Below, piece after piece: positions 10,557-24,800 of a stretch of DNA of 64,000 bases. The position numbers and the translations under genes were made by a program. How positions within the stretch are numbered: position 1 is the first letter of the stretch; each line of letters opens with the position of its first letter. The stretch comes from Sclerotinia nivalis (lineage: Eukaryota > Ascomycota > Leotiomycetes > Helotiales > Sclerotiniaceae): the NCBI GenBank assembly GCA_029531795.1, contig JAPEIS010000011.1, forward strand, positions 1,054,001-1,118,000, in the 5' to 3' direction. The notes under the pieces were generated by a model. That model was not told the DNA's origin. It saw only the letters and a program-made list of their open reading frames with translations, and searched no databases.

Positions 10557-13500
10557 CTTAACAATCTCTCTCTTTCGCAGAAGTCATCGAATTGAATATT
10601 ATAAGATTATTCTTATAAAGGAAAAGAAAGAAGTAACTCAACTGGTATGAAACAAATAGTGTTTGTATAGTATTAGGAGATTCTCTGGTACAGTTCAAGT
10701 ATAGATAGATTCCTAAAGTTATTCAAGGAGTACTATAGTAAATAAACGAAAAATCCGCACTTCAAAGCTGATTAAAATATATAAAGATTCTCTGGTACGG
10801 TTCAAGTATCATTCATTCAAAAAGTACCTACCTAGGTAGTAAACAAACAAACAATCCATCCATCCACACTTCAAAGCTGATCAAACCAAACAAAAATATA
10901 CAATTTCCTTCCTCCTCGCCAAATACTAACTAACTAACCTTCATCCCCCCCCCCTCCCATCCCATCCCATCCCATACACGCCCCACAATTCCTCGCCTCT
11001 CCATCTCCATCTCCATCTCCTCAACCTCACTCACCCTCCAAAAAGACAAAAAACCTACCAAGCGCGACTTCTCGCGCTATAGGGAAAACCGGTATGCACC
11101 GATTTTATTGGGTTAGCCAATCATCCCACTCGCCCACACCCCGAGATCGATGCGGGATCGGGATAGTATATTCTGCTTTCTGGGCGACTGGCGACCTTTA
11201 TTTAACGAGTGGCGTTGACCACTCTGTCAGTGCGTGGGATGTTGTGGGGGGATTGGTGTTGTGTGGATATTTATTGGTGAGGGTGAGGAGGGTAGTGAAT
11301 AAATGGATGGATGGTTTGTTTTGGGGTGCGGGAGGGAGTGTGTGAGTGTGTGGAGTCTGGGCTTTTGGGTGTATTGCAAATTGAAGACTGAGGCGTTGTG
11401 ATCTTGATAGTTGTAATTATTGTAGTATTAATATTTTTGGTGATAATTGACACTATCAATTATCATCATTACGAGAAAGACCGCCTAGAGGAATTCTCTA
11501 TTACTCTTGGTTATAAGTGGATGGAATCTTGTACCCACCTTAGAGATTTGCTGTACGTCGACTACCGTGATATTCTATCAACATCAACACCACTCACATT
11601 GCCAAGAATACCCATATTCTTCTTGATCATGAGTTGGATACAAAGCGAATTGATTGTGCGGCATGAGCAGGCGATGAGTGTGGCTAGGTCCTAACCAATG
11701 TATGGATCGTCATTGCTCTCAGACGTAACGCTTGAGATACGAAGACGGATCTTCAGCAACTTGGTAGACTTAGTAGATAATGGTATGTCGTACTATTGCG
11801 GTACCAAGTAATACCGGCCCAATCAATGCCATCATCTAGAGGCCCTCCTGGTCTAATGTTGGACCGCACTTTATCTGATCTGCATCGATTTGTAAGAGGG
11901 AAAACACCTTGAAAGTTCAAATGTTTACCTTTCTCCCCTCAACTTAGCAAACACAAGGAAAAACTATGATAAACAAGGAACGAGCGGTTAACGTGCGCTC
12001 GGGCGTACTTTATCATAAGCCACTAGGCCAAGGTCATCTGCAAAAACCTAAAAGTAGATATCGCGATAACATTGTATCAATTTGAATTTTGCATGGCTTG
12101 ACAACCTTATATAGACAGGATACCCAAGTCATTGACTTCAATGTTGAATATACACTCACTTTTGTAGATAAGATAAATCAACTATCTACTAAATCGTATT
12201 CGTATTTGCTCCGAGAAGTTTGAATGGCCAGAACGGAACTCAAAGTAAGTGGTGGCTCATCATAATCATGCGCATGCATGTGGACTTCAAAGCACAGACT
12301 CGACATCCACCGGCTCTCCTGAGACCTGGTTCCCGAAGCTCGGCAGATGGTCTTTGAAAAATGAAGATTGTCATGACCAATATATTCTCTTGATAACCCT
12401 GACTAGACATGATGACCACATCGCGAGCTACAAGCTTAGGTGAGCTATCCTCGACAATCCAATCTATACTGAGATTCAATGCAAAGGGAAAACTAGCCCG
12501 GCTCAAAATATTCGGAAACATCCGACGTCTGATCAGTTATCATTATGATATGAACGTACATCCGGATGTCTGGAAGAACTCAGACTTATAATCAACATGT
12601 TGCGGGGTCGAGAAATTGTTTTTTTTTCAATTTGCCATGTGGTATGATGGGGTATCTGCCGGCACTGGTGACTGTGTCGAAGATCAATGGCGATCCCAAA
12701 GGGAAGAGTGAAGATCTTTAAGATATCACCGAAAATCTCTATGATACATTTGGGAATGGTATTATCTGACAGCCGACACAATGGTTGAATCGTACAGTAA
12801 GGTAAGATAGTTGAGATGAGCTGATGTTGAGAGCAATAGCATGTGGTTGACATGTCAACATGTCAAGTGTGAGCGAACGACGTAGGAAAGAACATTCCGC
12901 CTTTTTTGGTGCTTTCCGTGTTTCCGGTGTCTTCGATATTTAATCGAGATATCAATGCTGGTTGTGGAAATTTGCAGCGAGCGGTTTGCTGTCAACTGGG
13001 AATTAGAACCAACAAGGGCTCAGCATGGGAAGTCGGAAAGGGATAACGGCTCTTATTAGCGAGCTAGAAAGCAGGCACAATAGTGAAATGGGTGAAATGG
13101 GTGGCTTGGGTGAAAAAAGAATGAAATAGTGTAGCAGCCTAGTAGGTAGTTAAGTTGATTTTCTGGTTATTTCGACAAGGAATCCCCAGATGGATAAATA
13201 CCGAGGAGGTACAGAGTTACAGAGTACAGAGCAGTGTACTACCTGCTACTGTATCTCCTGATTCCTTGCTTAAGTTATGACCCACTTGGTGATTTTAGTG
13301 TATGGGGATCCCTGATTTTCCTCAAAATCTTCCCGTCCCGCTTTCTCACTTGTTCCTGTCCCTGACTTAACCATAGTGACGACCCAATAGATGGATGCAT
13401 CTATTCGTTGATGTCTCATTCTGATTTCTCACGATGATATGCAGGATTAGATCCATAAGGAAGACTCAACTAAAACTACCGCCACCTTACGATCCAGGAC

Positions 13501-14789
13501 TGCAAACAAAACTACCCGATTATCTAACTTATCTCGTAAGAAAATTAACTCTTCTGAAGTTTAATTTCGAGTTATCTCGATCCTTACAACGTTAACGACG
13601 TTAACCTTCGCAATACCGAAAAAATATCTTGCATCTAGACTACAGGGTAAAGTCAAAATATTGGTGCAGCTGGGGGTTATGTTACAACAGTTACTTACAG
13701 TATTATTTGTTAATATGTAACTGCATGTAGTCATGCAATCACACTCTTTTTTGTCTAAAACTCCAAGCAAGTCACTTTATTCACCTGTTTTGCATTAACT
13801 ACCTACAACAAGAGCGTGCTGTAAGGAGTTGCAGCCCTTACAATATTGGCTATTTTGAGCCGATGAGATGTGCCGATACAGACACCAGTGTACGTAACAC
13901 TATTTTCAATGGAATTTTCAAGCTTCATCCTCAGAAATTGAAGCTTTTAGTTCATATCAACTAGAGGCTAGAATATCTTTCAACGAATCGTCTTTACGCT
14001 ATCAGAACCTCCGAGATCACTCCACGAGTGATCATGATATCTAAACTTTAATGCCAATTACCCCCATACTTAGCTGGCTTTTAGTTCTGAACGCGATATC
14101 ACTACGAATATAGGCTAGACTCTAACTGGTTTTAGCATGCACCTTCTAAGGTATTTTCCGCATACATGGGCATAATGTTTTGGTGTTTGAACATCCCGGG
14201 GGAAGGAAATTCGCTCGAGCACGCCAACATGTCTCCACTATCAAATTTTTTTGTTGATCTCTAAGTCAATATCCCATCAGGACTAGGGAACTATTGAAAA
14301 CTGCTTTGCATAATAAATCCTACCGAAATGTTCCAACATTTGAGATGATTGAATAACATATTCCGGCAAAAGTTGTTTTGAGGTTCATCACTCTATGCTT
14401 CGTTCCAATGAGGAAAGAATTGCCAAATGCGCTCCATATTGATACCAGATGAAGCGAGTGAAACTATGCCCTGCGATAAGATGCACCCCGAATTTTAAGT
14501 TTAGCGGGATAGATTGCACCCGATGCATGTTGAGCATATCTAGATCGTCGTTCACTATCCCTATGCACTTTAGTGTCTGCCCAGTGGCTCGGGTTGCAAA
14601 ACCTATACTTAACTTGCACTTATCCTACACTGCCTAACGTCCATCTCTTGAGCTATTTCTTCCTATATTGATCTACACTTTAGAAAATGGAGAAGATGCA
14701 AGATTGAGATACATGGCGAAAAGGAGCTTCTATATGTAAAACCTATACTGGTTCATGAACGGTGGTCATCGACGTTATTCGAAGTCAAC
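10484..14789. other. 4.3-kb gene-poor tract
   Basis: No convincing gene on either strand. It contains a (TA)n microsatellite (10523-10553), a C-rich run and CCCAT tandem (10945-10975), a GC-rich 7-bp hairpin AGCGCGA/TCGCGCT at 11061-11078, and the palindrome-bearing motif ACCTACCTAGGTAG near 10827. Short open frames (for example 11398-11694 + and 12240-12521 -) have no recognisable motif and no splice partners. Pyrimidine tracts between 10900 and 11050 look promoter-like but no gene follows that I can support. Confidence 0.55.
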
Positions 14790-16625
14790 ATGAGAGTGCT
14801 TTCTTGGTTATCCTTATTGTGCGCCGTGCTGCCAGTCAGTATCGTCGCCGAGACACTATCATTGACTGATATTGTTGAAGCCCTTCCTACATGTGCTGTA
14901 AGTTGTGGATATTTTTGAATCTTCTGACATTTCCTGACAATAAATTAGGCCACTTGTCTTACCACAGCTCTTGCAAACTCTACCTGCTCTCCTACCGATC
15001 AACAATGTATTTGCACAAACGTGCCACTAAACACAGAAGTTAATGTCTGTGTATTGGCGCATTGCACCGTTAAAGAAGCACTTAGTAAGTCAAATTTGGA
15101 TGTCATATTAACTTCAATTCTGATTGTTCTAGCTACTAAGAACGTAACATCTGTCGCTTGCAACGCGCCTTTCAGGGACAAAGGGAATTTCTATACCTGG
15201 ATCTCTAACACTTTCGTTATTGTTTCTTGGGTGGCATATCTTTTAAGAATTACTTCAAGGTTCATCTCTGACACTAACCTTTGGTGGGATGATTATATGG
15301 TAACTGTTGTTATGGTTAGTAGGTTATGACCGAATCACGGACCTTGCTGATTCAATTGTAGATTGTTGGTATACCAAGTTCCGTCATCAACGTTCAAGGT
15401 CGTGAGTTTCCTGTATCCTCAGAGTCTATTCTGTACATATACTCATCAAATGGCAGTAAGCGCCCATGGGTTGGGGAAAGATATATGGACTTTAAGCTTC
15501 AAGGATATCAGTGACATGATTCGTGTAAGTATCATCATGGCTTGAAATCATAATCCATCAGCATTTGAAACTGACCATTTACAGTTCTTCTACGCAGCCG
15601 AGATCCTGTACTTTGCACAAGTTAGCTTCGTAAAGATTTCGATCCTTTTCTTCTTCCTCCGCCTCTTCCCTGAACGCAAGATCCGGGTGGCAATCTGGTC
15701 TACCATCATCTTGAATGGCGTAATACTCGTATTATTTGACCTGCTTGCCGTCTTTCAGTGCCGTCCAATCAGCTTTTACTGGAAGAGATGGGATAACGAA
15801 CATGTCGGGACATGTCTAAATATCAATATCTTGGCATTTACGAGTGCTGGTCAAAGTATTGTTATGGATATCTGGATGTTGATACTGCCATTAACTCAAC
15901 TATATGATCTCAACTTGCATTGGAAAAAGAAGGTTGGAGTGGGAGCCATGTTGGGTATTGGTATTCTGTAAGGATATGCTCTTTCCTCGTTGATGCTGTT
16001 ATGCTAACCTTCTTATCAGTGTGACTGTAGTCAGTGTTCTTCGCCTCAAATCTCTAGTGCGCTTTGCAAATACACAAAATCCAACATGTCAGTCCACCAA
16101 TTTCCCCCTCATCAAACTCCAATCTAATTTATGCGTCAAGGGGATTACCTTGAAGTAGGATACTGGTCCACAATAGAAATATGCGTCGGAATAATTTGCT
16201 CATGCATGCCAGCCTTGCGACTCCTCCTCGTCCGAGTATTCCCCCGTTTCGCAGGCACCACGCACAACTCAAGCAACCACTCTAAATCACAGGGCTACGA
16301 CCCCAGCAAAAGACGATCCAGCATCCCCAAAATCCAATTTCGAAATGCGTACAAGAGAGGAAATTCACATTCGGGAGGCTCGGGTATCACGATGAAGAAA
16401 ACATTTGAAGTGTTGTCGAATGATAGGGGAGTGGGATTCGATGCGGAAATGGGGGAAGAAGATGGGACGGAATTGGTTAATCGACCGGGAACGAAGGACT
16501 CGGAACAAAGAATGAGTTTTGAAAATTTGGGGGATCGTTTGTCGCGGAATTTGGATCAGAAGAGTAGTGCGAGGAGTGTGAATGAGGGGGAGGTAAGAAG
16601 TCCTAGGAATCGGGATTGGGTTTGA
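14790..16625 (+). CDS. CFEM-domain seven-transmembrane receptor-like protein (Pth11/fungal rhodopsin-fold class)
   Basis: Eight exons (14790..14897, 14949..15084, 15133..15314, 15362..15401, 15457..15524, 15585..15967, 16020..16087, 16141..16625) join in frame to 489 residues. Residues 1-20 are a signal peptide (MRVLSWLSLLCAVLPVSIVA). An extracellular CFEM domain with the full eight cysteines follows (PTC, ATC, STC, QCIC, VC, HC, AC). After it come about seven hydrophobic helices with family landmarks WWDDY, HGLGKDIW, YAAEILYFAQVSFVKISILF, and NPTWDY assembled across the last intron. The cytoplasmic tail of ~130 residues is Ser/Arg/Asp-rich. The family includes Magnaporthe Pth11, a cell-surface sensor feeding cAMP signalling; ligand and coupling here are unknown. 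The exon 4 donor could be either gtcgtgag or the better gtgagt (15402), which I used. Confidence 0.85.
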
Positions 16626-18876
16626 TGTATGAAAATTTACTTTGTTATGACTGAGTGGAAAATTAATGATGTTTATATGTGATGAATTTTGGTGGGTATA
16701 TGGATCGATATATTCCTGTTGTATAAGTTGGTTGTAGAGATTCCATTGCCCCTATTCCACCTCCATCTTATTTCTCATCCCGCTATCATTATTCCTTCTT
16801 CACTCAAAGCATTATCACTCAACTCATCTTCAAACAATACAATCTATAAAATACATAAGAAACCACCAAAAGATCTTCAGTCAGCTAAACCCACAAATAC
16901 ACACACATATACAAAACATATATCCATCCCCAAAAACTCTGCCTATAATCCCATCTCATCTACATACCTTCCATCCTTCATCCATACCCTCCATCCACAA
17001 AATACAATCAATCAATACAAAGCTTTTATAACCATAACCAAACTATAATCTCTAAAACTTACAATTCTATTATACATTTTAAAACTCATATAACCCCTTC
17101 TTTCTCAACAATCCTCAGAGATAAACTATCATCAATCCCCCCCCCGGATCCCAGATCCGAAATCCGAAATCCCAAATCCTAAAATAAAAAAGCAAACAAT
17201 ACAAAATAATACAATACAATACAATACAGAATAAAATGAAATGAAATAATCACCAATATATTATAATATATAATATTTCTTCCGATCTACATCTACTAAT
17301 ATCACTATATAACTAACTAACTAACTATCTAATAACCCTAACTAATTAACTAACTAACTAACTAATAATCCTAACAATCTACTCAACTATCTAGTATTCT
17401 AAAAAACCAAACCATTTTCATTTACAGAATACTCTATAGATAGAGGAATCATTCTACTCGGATATACTCGAGTAAAAACACTTACATTTATATCATTTAT
17501 GTATACCATTTATAGGTAGGAAGAGCACAAGTGAGTGTCCAACTCTATCCTCATCTCCCCCTCTCTCCATCTTTATCCTCATCTTTATCTCTCATCACCC
17601 ATCCAAATCCTATCCTATCCTATTCTCCTCTAATTCTCCTCCAATATACCTATATACCCAGCTCTATTCTGCCTACATCCCCAACCCATCTATTCATCCA
17701 TTCATCTAAACCTCCATACATTTATACATACATACATTCATTCAAAATCCAAAGCGGTTCCGGTTTCCCCTTGATAAATATAAAGAATAATATAATAGTA
17801 TTCATGTGCACTTGTACATATACATATACTTATATATATACTTATACTTATAATCCCCGTTCTGTACCTTAGCTTTATTACCCCCCGATCAAACATCCAA
17901 CAAGCCCAACATTCGACCAATAACAATCTTTTTACATATTCAAATCACACAGAGTCAATCACATAGTAGCACCGACTTCAAACACTATACCCAATCAACT
18001 ATGCATTTCAATATAATATCCCTCTCTCTATCTCTTTAATACTCTCATTCATTTATTTCCTATTCCTATCCACATCACTTCACACCATTCAATCTACACA
18101 ACACATGGAAAAAAAAACACAGACATGCAACGCTCGCTTGTTCTTTATATACCCATTCACCGATGCTATAATTCTCAGTTCCCGACCAAAGAAATCCGAG
18201 TCATCAAGTCATAAGTTATTCCTTTCCCTTTCTTTCCCATCGAGATCGAGCTCGAGTCCTGCTCCAAATTCCTCCACCCGTCTACGTCCGCCCATGCATG
18301 CATTCCTCCAATATGTATTAAATCCAAGACACAGTCTTCTTAATAATATCCCCGGGCCCAAGTAAGCCATTGATCCTTCCATCAATCCTTCCAATATCTT
18401 TCCATCCATACCTCCACCGCCAACCAAATATATTCCATTCCAAGTATTCCAGCTCAATAACAAAATTGAAGCACAATAATAATAATAATGAACAATCACA
18501 AAAAACACATGCCCGTCCCGCTCAAAGACCCAACCCAACAATCAATCAGCAAATATATAAGGTAAACTCCCATCTCCTATCCGACCGTATCCTTTTTATC
18601 CATATATAAACCTAGGCGCTGATGCCTATACCCAACGACCAAAAAAGTCAAGAGTCCACGTGTATAAATAGGTAGCTGAAAATTCAACTATACCATCGCA
18701 GTTCTGCCTCCCAGTAAAGTATACTAAAGTAAGTGAGTAAGAGAAATATAGTAAAAAAATGCTGTACATGGTTTTCAGGTAAGCTATACACTGTGCTACC
18801 CTAGCCAGATTTGTCAAGTCGTATTGCTCGAGATGTGATTTATGCTATCGGTATGGGAGATTCAGTGTGTTTTTGT
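16626..18876. other. 2.25-kb convergent intergenic region rich in simple repeats
   Basis: Lies between the 3' ends of the CFEM receptor and adenylate cyclase genes. The plus strand is pyrimidine/A-rich and depleted of G. It has tandem runs of ATACA (17205-17226), TAAC (17310-17365), and TATA-type alternations near 17825-17850. A single CCCTAA-like stretch near 17335 is not a telomere array. The open frames here are low-complexity Ser/Pro/Thr/Ile translations and are not called. Confidence 0.6.
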
Positions 18877-21800
18877 TTATACGTCCTCGGATTCGTCCTC
18901 ATATTCGTATACAGAGGGATCCAAGGGTTCCAAAGGTTCCAAGGGTCCGTACATCGCTCTATATTTTTGTAATTCTCGCAGATCAGCGGCAAGACTGTCT
19001 ATAACACCTGCCATTGGTGCGCGTAGTTGATCGAGGTCTGAGATCAGTGATTGTCCAATTGCTAAATGACGGGTAGCGAGTGCCGTGGTGCATGTCTATG
19101 ACATTATTAGTGATATTTCATGACAGTGCCTTTCTGAAAAACTTACCTCAATTCTCGAGACTTGATGGGTCAAGAAATTCAGCAAGAAACGATCAGTTAC
19201 CTCTCCACCTCTATTCCTCATCTTCTCGAGCATTGCTGTTTCAGGAGGCTGTAGAGCGGAACCTCGGGGTTCTTCTAGACTTGAGCACAACATCTCCAAC
19301 CTTAGACTGAGCCTCCATATATCCCAAACATTCTCGGTATCAATGCTCAGTTCCGAATCGCGAGCAAGAGTGGCAGGCTCCTCCTCAACAACGGCTGCCT
19401 CACCATTTTCCAAGCCTCGTTGAAATTGGATTCTGCCAGCAAGGGAATGTGGATACATGAGGTAGATATATTCTGGATTTTCTAATCCTTTGAGCTTTCT
19501 CTCTCCTATGTCCTTGACTTCAAATCCTTGACTGCTGAGTGAGCGAAGCTCACGGCGAATTGAGTGACTGATAAAGTCGCTGTCGAAAGTATCTTCCGAG
19601 CCCGTGGATCCTGAGCGGTCGCTTTCACTATACGTCTCGAGACATCGCTGAATCTCTGAGATAAAATCAGCTGAGACAGTAATTTGACCACCATCGGCGA
19701 CGGCAGAAATACGAGCGGTACGGTTGACCATAGGACCAAAGTAGTCCATACGCCTTGTCACTGGATCATTTTCACACACTGGACGACCCCAATGAGCACC
19801 CATTCTGACGCTTAGACCCTTGAAAATCAGATTTTTATTGCTGTCATAGACCTCGTGTCCCATGTTGCTGGTTATGACTTCGGCGGGCCAATTAACTTCA
19901 AGCAACGCTGCTTGCACAGCAAAACACCAAAGAAGAGCAGATGTAGCAGTAGGAAACGATACCATGAAAGCATCTCCTTCTGTCTTGACCTCGTAGCCAC
20001 CAATAATTCGCAATTGGCGACGCATGACTTCATTGTGAAGTTTGATTGCTGATCGCATAGCGCTAGGGTAGGTTTCCCAAAGTGCCGTAGAGCTCTTGAT
20101 ATCAGTGAAAACAATACCAATGTCTCCTACAGGTGCTTGGACTTCGGCTTGTAATCTTCGAAGCATTGAATCATCGACGTCATCGGTCTTCTTCTTAGGT
20201 CTCTTGGAAGGTACATATCCCTCATCCATCATCATACTTGGATTGAATGATAGACTTTGAACTCGGTGTGGTCGTATTTGGGCACGCTTCTTTAGATCAC
20301 TAACACCCATCATCATAACCATTATCTTTCCAGAAGCGCCAAAGGCAATGGCAAGATCTCGAAGCCTTTGTGCAGCCCTCATCAGGTCATGCTTTTCATA
20401 CCTGGCGATATCAACAACCAGTTCAGGAGACAAGTACTCCCAAAGCTCTCTCGAAGCGATCAGTACCATCTCATCCTGCTCCTTGATAGTGATATGCTCC
20501 ACATTAGGGGCAGCTTGAACAGCTGGCATGAGTTGGACATATCCGAAGGCACGGGATACCTCGAGAACATCGTTCAATTTTCCCTGCCTGGAGACCCAGC
20601 CCCCTGCATCTCTGATGCGCTGCCTTTCATTTGGCTCGGCTGGGTCATGTTTCCGGGTCAATATCCGATGTCCGTCTTTCTCATGAATGAGCATGGCTTG
20701 AGCGTCTCCAACATTGGCAACATAGAGCTCAGATTGTTGCAAAAACATCACAGTAGCCACACCACCAGAGATAAGATCTGCTTGGCTGAGAACTGCTGGC
20801 GTAGCTGATCCTCTATGTGAAAGCAGGGATCTTTCTTCGGTATTCTGAGTTGCAGCAGTGGCTAGATCTTTGTTGAGTGACAAGAAAGCCCGCCTGAGCG
20901 CATCCTTGGGAGTCTCATTATTTAAAGCGTTCAGTCTTTTCAGTTCATCGCTAAAGATGTGACCAAAGTTCTCATGGAGGTATTTGGCAATCTTTGAACC
21001 TCCACTCGACAACGCCTGACCATCGAACATACCCAACAGGGTTTCAGTCTCAGTAGAATTGAAACGCGGTACAACCATATCGATGATGGACAAGTGTTCA
21101 TTCTTTCCCAGACTGTCTGCCATGCCATAAGCCAGCTGGCCTGCAAGAGAACCTGAAGTACGGACTCTTCGATCTTCCGTTTGATCAGGAATGGATGGAA
21201 TAGTCAAGGTTACATCCATGAGACCCAATATTCGCAGGTTCTGCAATGCGCTAAAATCCGTGAGATCGCGACCATCTCGAGCAGCTGCACTTCCCGGCAA
21301 GGACGGCTTGATCTCTAGACGTTTATTACCAGAAAGGTTAAGGTATTTCAGGTTAGTATTCCAATTCCAGTTCCAATCATAAGGCCAATTCGAGACATTG
21401 TATTTCAAGGAGTTGCTACCACAATCTAGAACCTGCAAACGATGTGCTTTTCCAAGCTCTGCAGGTAGGGTCTGAAACTTGTTGCCATTAATGTGCAAGA
21501 CTTGCAGGAGACTGAATTCTTCAAAATCATCAGAAGGGAGGGAAGTGAGCTCGTTTCCGGATAAATAAAGCTCAACCAACTGTGGCCAGCTCTTGATAGA
21601 CCTCGATGGCATATCGTTAAGGTCATTGTAAGAGAGGTTAAGTACCCGTAGTTCGCTGAGGAGAGTGATTTCGTCGAAAACATCGTCATCAAGTCCATTG
21701 TCAGCCAGGTGAAGAACTTTTAATGATCCAGCGAATGTATTGACAAGCTTAGCCGACAACCCAGAGTCCTTACGGATGTTTGTGGGTATTTGGTGATTGA

Positions 21801-24800
21801 TTGTACTTGCGGAAGTACTCCTTGAGACTACCGAAGTTTTGCGTCCTCCTTTACCGTAAACAGACACGACAGACCCTTTCCTAGCATCAGGGACCGGGGA
21901 GCTGCCCACGCTGAGAAGCCCACTAGACGCCTGGCTTGGTCGTCTATGCGCAAAATCCAGAGGCCCTAGCTCTTCAAAGCTTGAATTTTGTGAATTTGGA
22001 CCAGTATTATTGCCATTTGTGGAACCAACGTCGCCAGGTGGCTGAGGAGGTCTTGAACCTGGTTTTGGGAAATTATCCAAAACATTAGAAGAGACATTGA
22101 GGAACTCTAACTTGTTTGCCCACCATATTTCCATGGGAAGTTTCTTGAGATTGTTTTGTCTTATATCAAGATATCGAAGCTCTGTCAAGCACCCAAGTTC
22201 CGCTGGAAGACTGCTCAAAGCATTCCGCGCTATACTAAAATACTCCAATTTGCGTAACTTGCCAATTTGGGCCGGTAGAGAGACGAAGTGGTTTATGTCT
22301 AGTACGAGCTTGTTGAGATTCGGCATCTTGTCAAAGGCAGCGTCGGGAATTTGTGCCAACTTTGCGTTAGAGAGATTGAGGGTTGTTAAGGTGGGAACCG
22401 AATTTTTGATCTCGAATTTGGTTACAGGATTCGAGTTCAATCGAAGGATTCGGATTTTGGCAAACTCACATTCGCAGACGGAGACTGAATTGTGATCGGC
22501 GGAAATCTGTTCAACCTTGGGAAGAGTTGCAATGATATCAATACTCGAAAGCATGTTGTATCGAACGTCAACTTCTTTGAGGTTCACAAGTTCTCCAAAA
22601 GTGTTTGGAAGTGAGCCCTTCAGTCGGTTGTTCGTGATGACGAATCTTTCCAGGTTCTTTAGCTTACCGATCTCGTTGGGGAGATTCGATATTCCGTTAA
22701 AACTCATATCAATATCGATCAAAGCAGACATATTGCAAAGAAATTCCGGAAACTCTTCTAGGAAATTCGATGAGAGATTCAAAGTTCTCATCGATCTGTA
22801 CAGCCCAAAATATGAAGGCAGGCTTTTCAGTCGGTTGTTCGCAAGCTTCAAACTAATGAGGCCTTGCAGTCTCGATAGTTCGGCATGCTCCAACTGCTCC
22901 AGTCGATTATTGGAAACATCAAGGATTGTAAGGCGATTAGCTCGACTGAGACTAGCTGGAAGCTTCCACGCTTCGTTGCTGAGGAACTTAATTTCTCTTA
23001 GATTGACGCATGCAGAAATGAAATCCTTCGGCAAATCGAGGGACAAGTTCCGCGACAGATTGAGCGAGATCATTTCTGAAGTCTTAGAATACAATGCAAT
23101 CGGAATAGTGATGAGGTTCTTTCCCGATAAATCCACATGACTAAATTTCTGGACTCGGCCAAGCCCGTTGTCGTTTGACACGGATGCATAACCGCCTTGC
23201 CTCGCCGGAAGAAAGGAAAATCTGCATAGGTAACTGTTGTCTTCCCTTCCCACATCTTCAATTCGATCTTCAGGCTGATATCCTGCTTGCTCCAAGAGCC
23301 TCCTCTGTATAACAAGTGGGCGTTCTCCAGGAGCAAGGATTCGTTGCAAGTCATGTTTCTTCATCACAATCTGGTAGTTGTCGAGACTGTCAGCCTGGTA
23401 AGTCTTCTTATTAAGCTGGGCCACCAGTTCGGTGACGGTGGTGTTGAGCGATGTCGACAATGTAGCAAAAGTCCCATCCGCTTTGAATATCCTTATGCAA
23501 TAAGGATTTGCTTTTTCTTCGGCCTTTTGAGGGATACCTGCTTCGTCAATCTCTGGAAGCCGCGACATATTGTCGTCATCAACCTTCTTCACAGCCCAGC
23601 TGTCTGGTGCATTCCATCCGAGTCCACCTGCACTTTCGGTATCTGCCTTTCCTTCATCCTCCTCTCCGTTAAAAATGCTGTTATCAAGTGGAGTTAGAGG
23701 TGGCGGCTTCGTCAAGATCCCTTCCATATTCGATAAATTGGTATCCAGGTGGTGGACATTATCTCCACTGCGATCTGATGTATCATATAATTGATCTGAA
23801 TCCTCCGCGCCTTTGTTTCCTCGGCCTTTCCGAAATGGCAGCTTGGGAAAGGTGCCCTGTCGTCCACCCGGCGGGCGAGCATTGCCATTCGTAGACTGGC
23901 TGGGAAGATTGAGCTCTGATCCATTAATACTTCCATCTTGGCTATATTTTGCAAGGTCCGGCAATTCATATATCCTTCCTGCATCTTGCTTCGAAGATCC
24001 ATTGATAGGTGCCCGACTGGGTGCTGGTGTTTCTTTCAAGCGCGATGGGGTGTGATCTTTGTCCTTGTGCCTTTTGAATCGACCAGTCAAGTTCAGAAGA
24101 CTCCTTTTCGCACCATTGTTGTTGTCTCTGGGCGATGACGGACCATCGCTATTACCACCCTTCGTTGTTTGACTCCACGTACTCATGCCACTTGGTGTTG
24201 GGCTCTTCGGTCGTTGAAGATTAGGGTTGGAAGCATTTGCCGCGGCCATGCCCATAGGATTATTATTTCGGTCCTTGAAGCGCATGCTGAATGCAGACTC
24301 CTCTCTACTTATGGTCGGTCGTAAGGATCTAGTGTCATCGTTGCTTCGATTACGTAGATGATGTCCAGGGAGGTGGTGAGATTTAGAAGACGATGAAGTT
24401 TTGGGTGGTTTGTCTGAATTATCATTTATGTAGCGTTCTCTATCAGGGCCGGAAAGATTCTCTCGCACAGGTGCTTCTCCATACAGAGTTATATCCTATA
24501 CATTTCCGTTAGCTTCAGGTACACGATGCACGCTTCAATGCATTGAACGGGGGTCGTTATTGCCATATCACTCTCAACATTAGATTGAGAATCTGTAGAA
24601 AAATAAGAGCGAATTGACGAAGCGTATGATTTCATCTCAAAATTGTTGAGAAGATAGAAATCGTGTCGAGGAGTGAAAGTCCCAAGGCGAAGATTACTAG
24701 TGAAGATCGAATTTACTGACCTGGGAATTCTGATATAAAAATGGAACAACTTCGCTAGATGGTACCGGTGTTCTAGGTCGGGATCCACCTGCTGGGGATG

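Noticed and set aside
17310..17365. TAAC-rich repeats with one CCCTAA, considered as interstitial telomere
   Set aside because: The unit is TAAC, not TTAGGG/CCCTAA; only a single chance match to the telomere unit.
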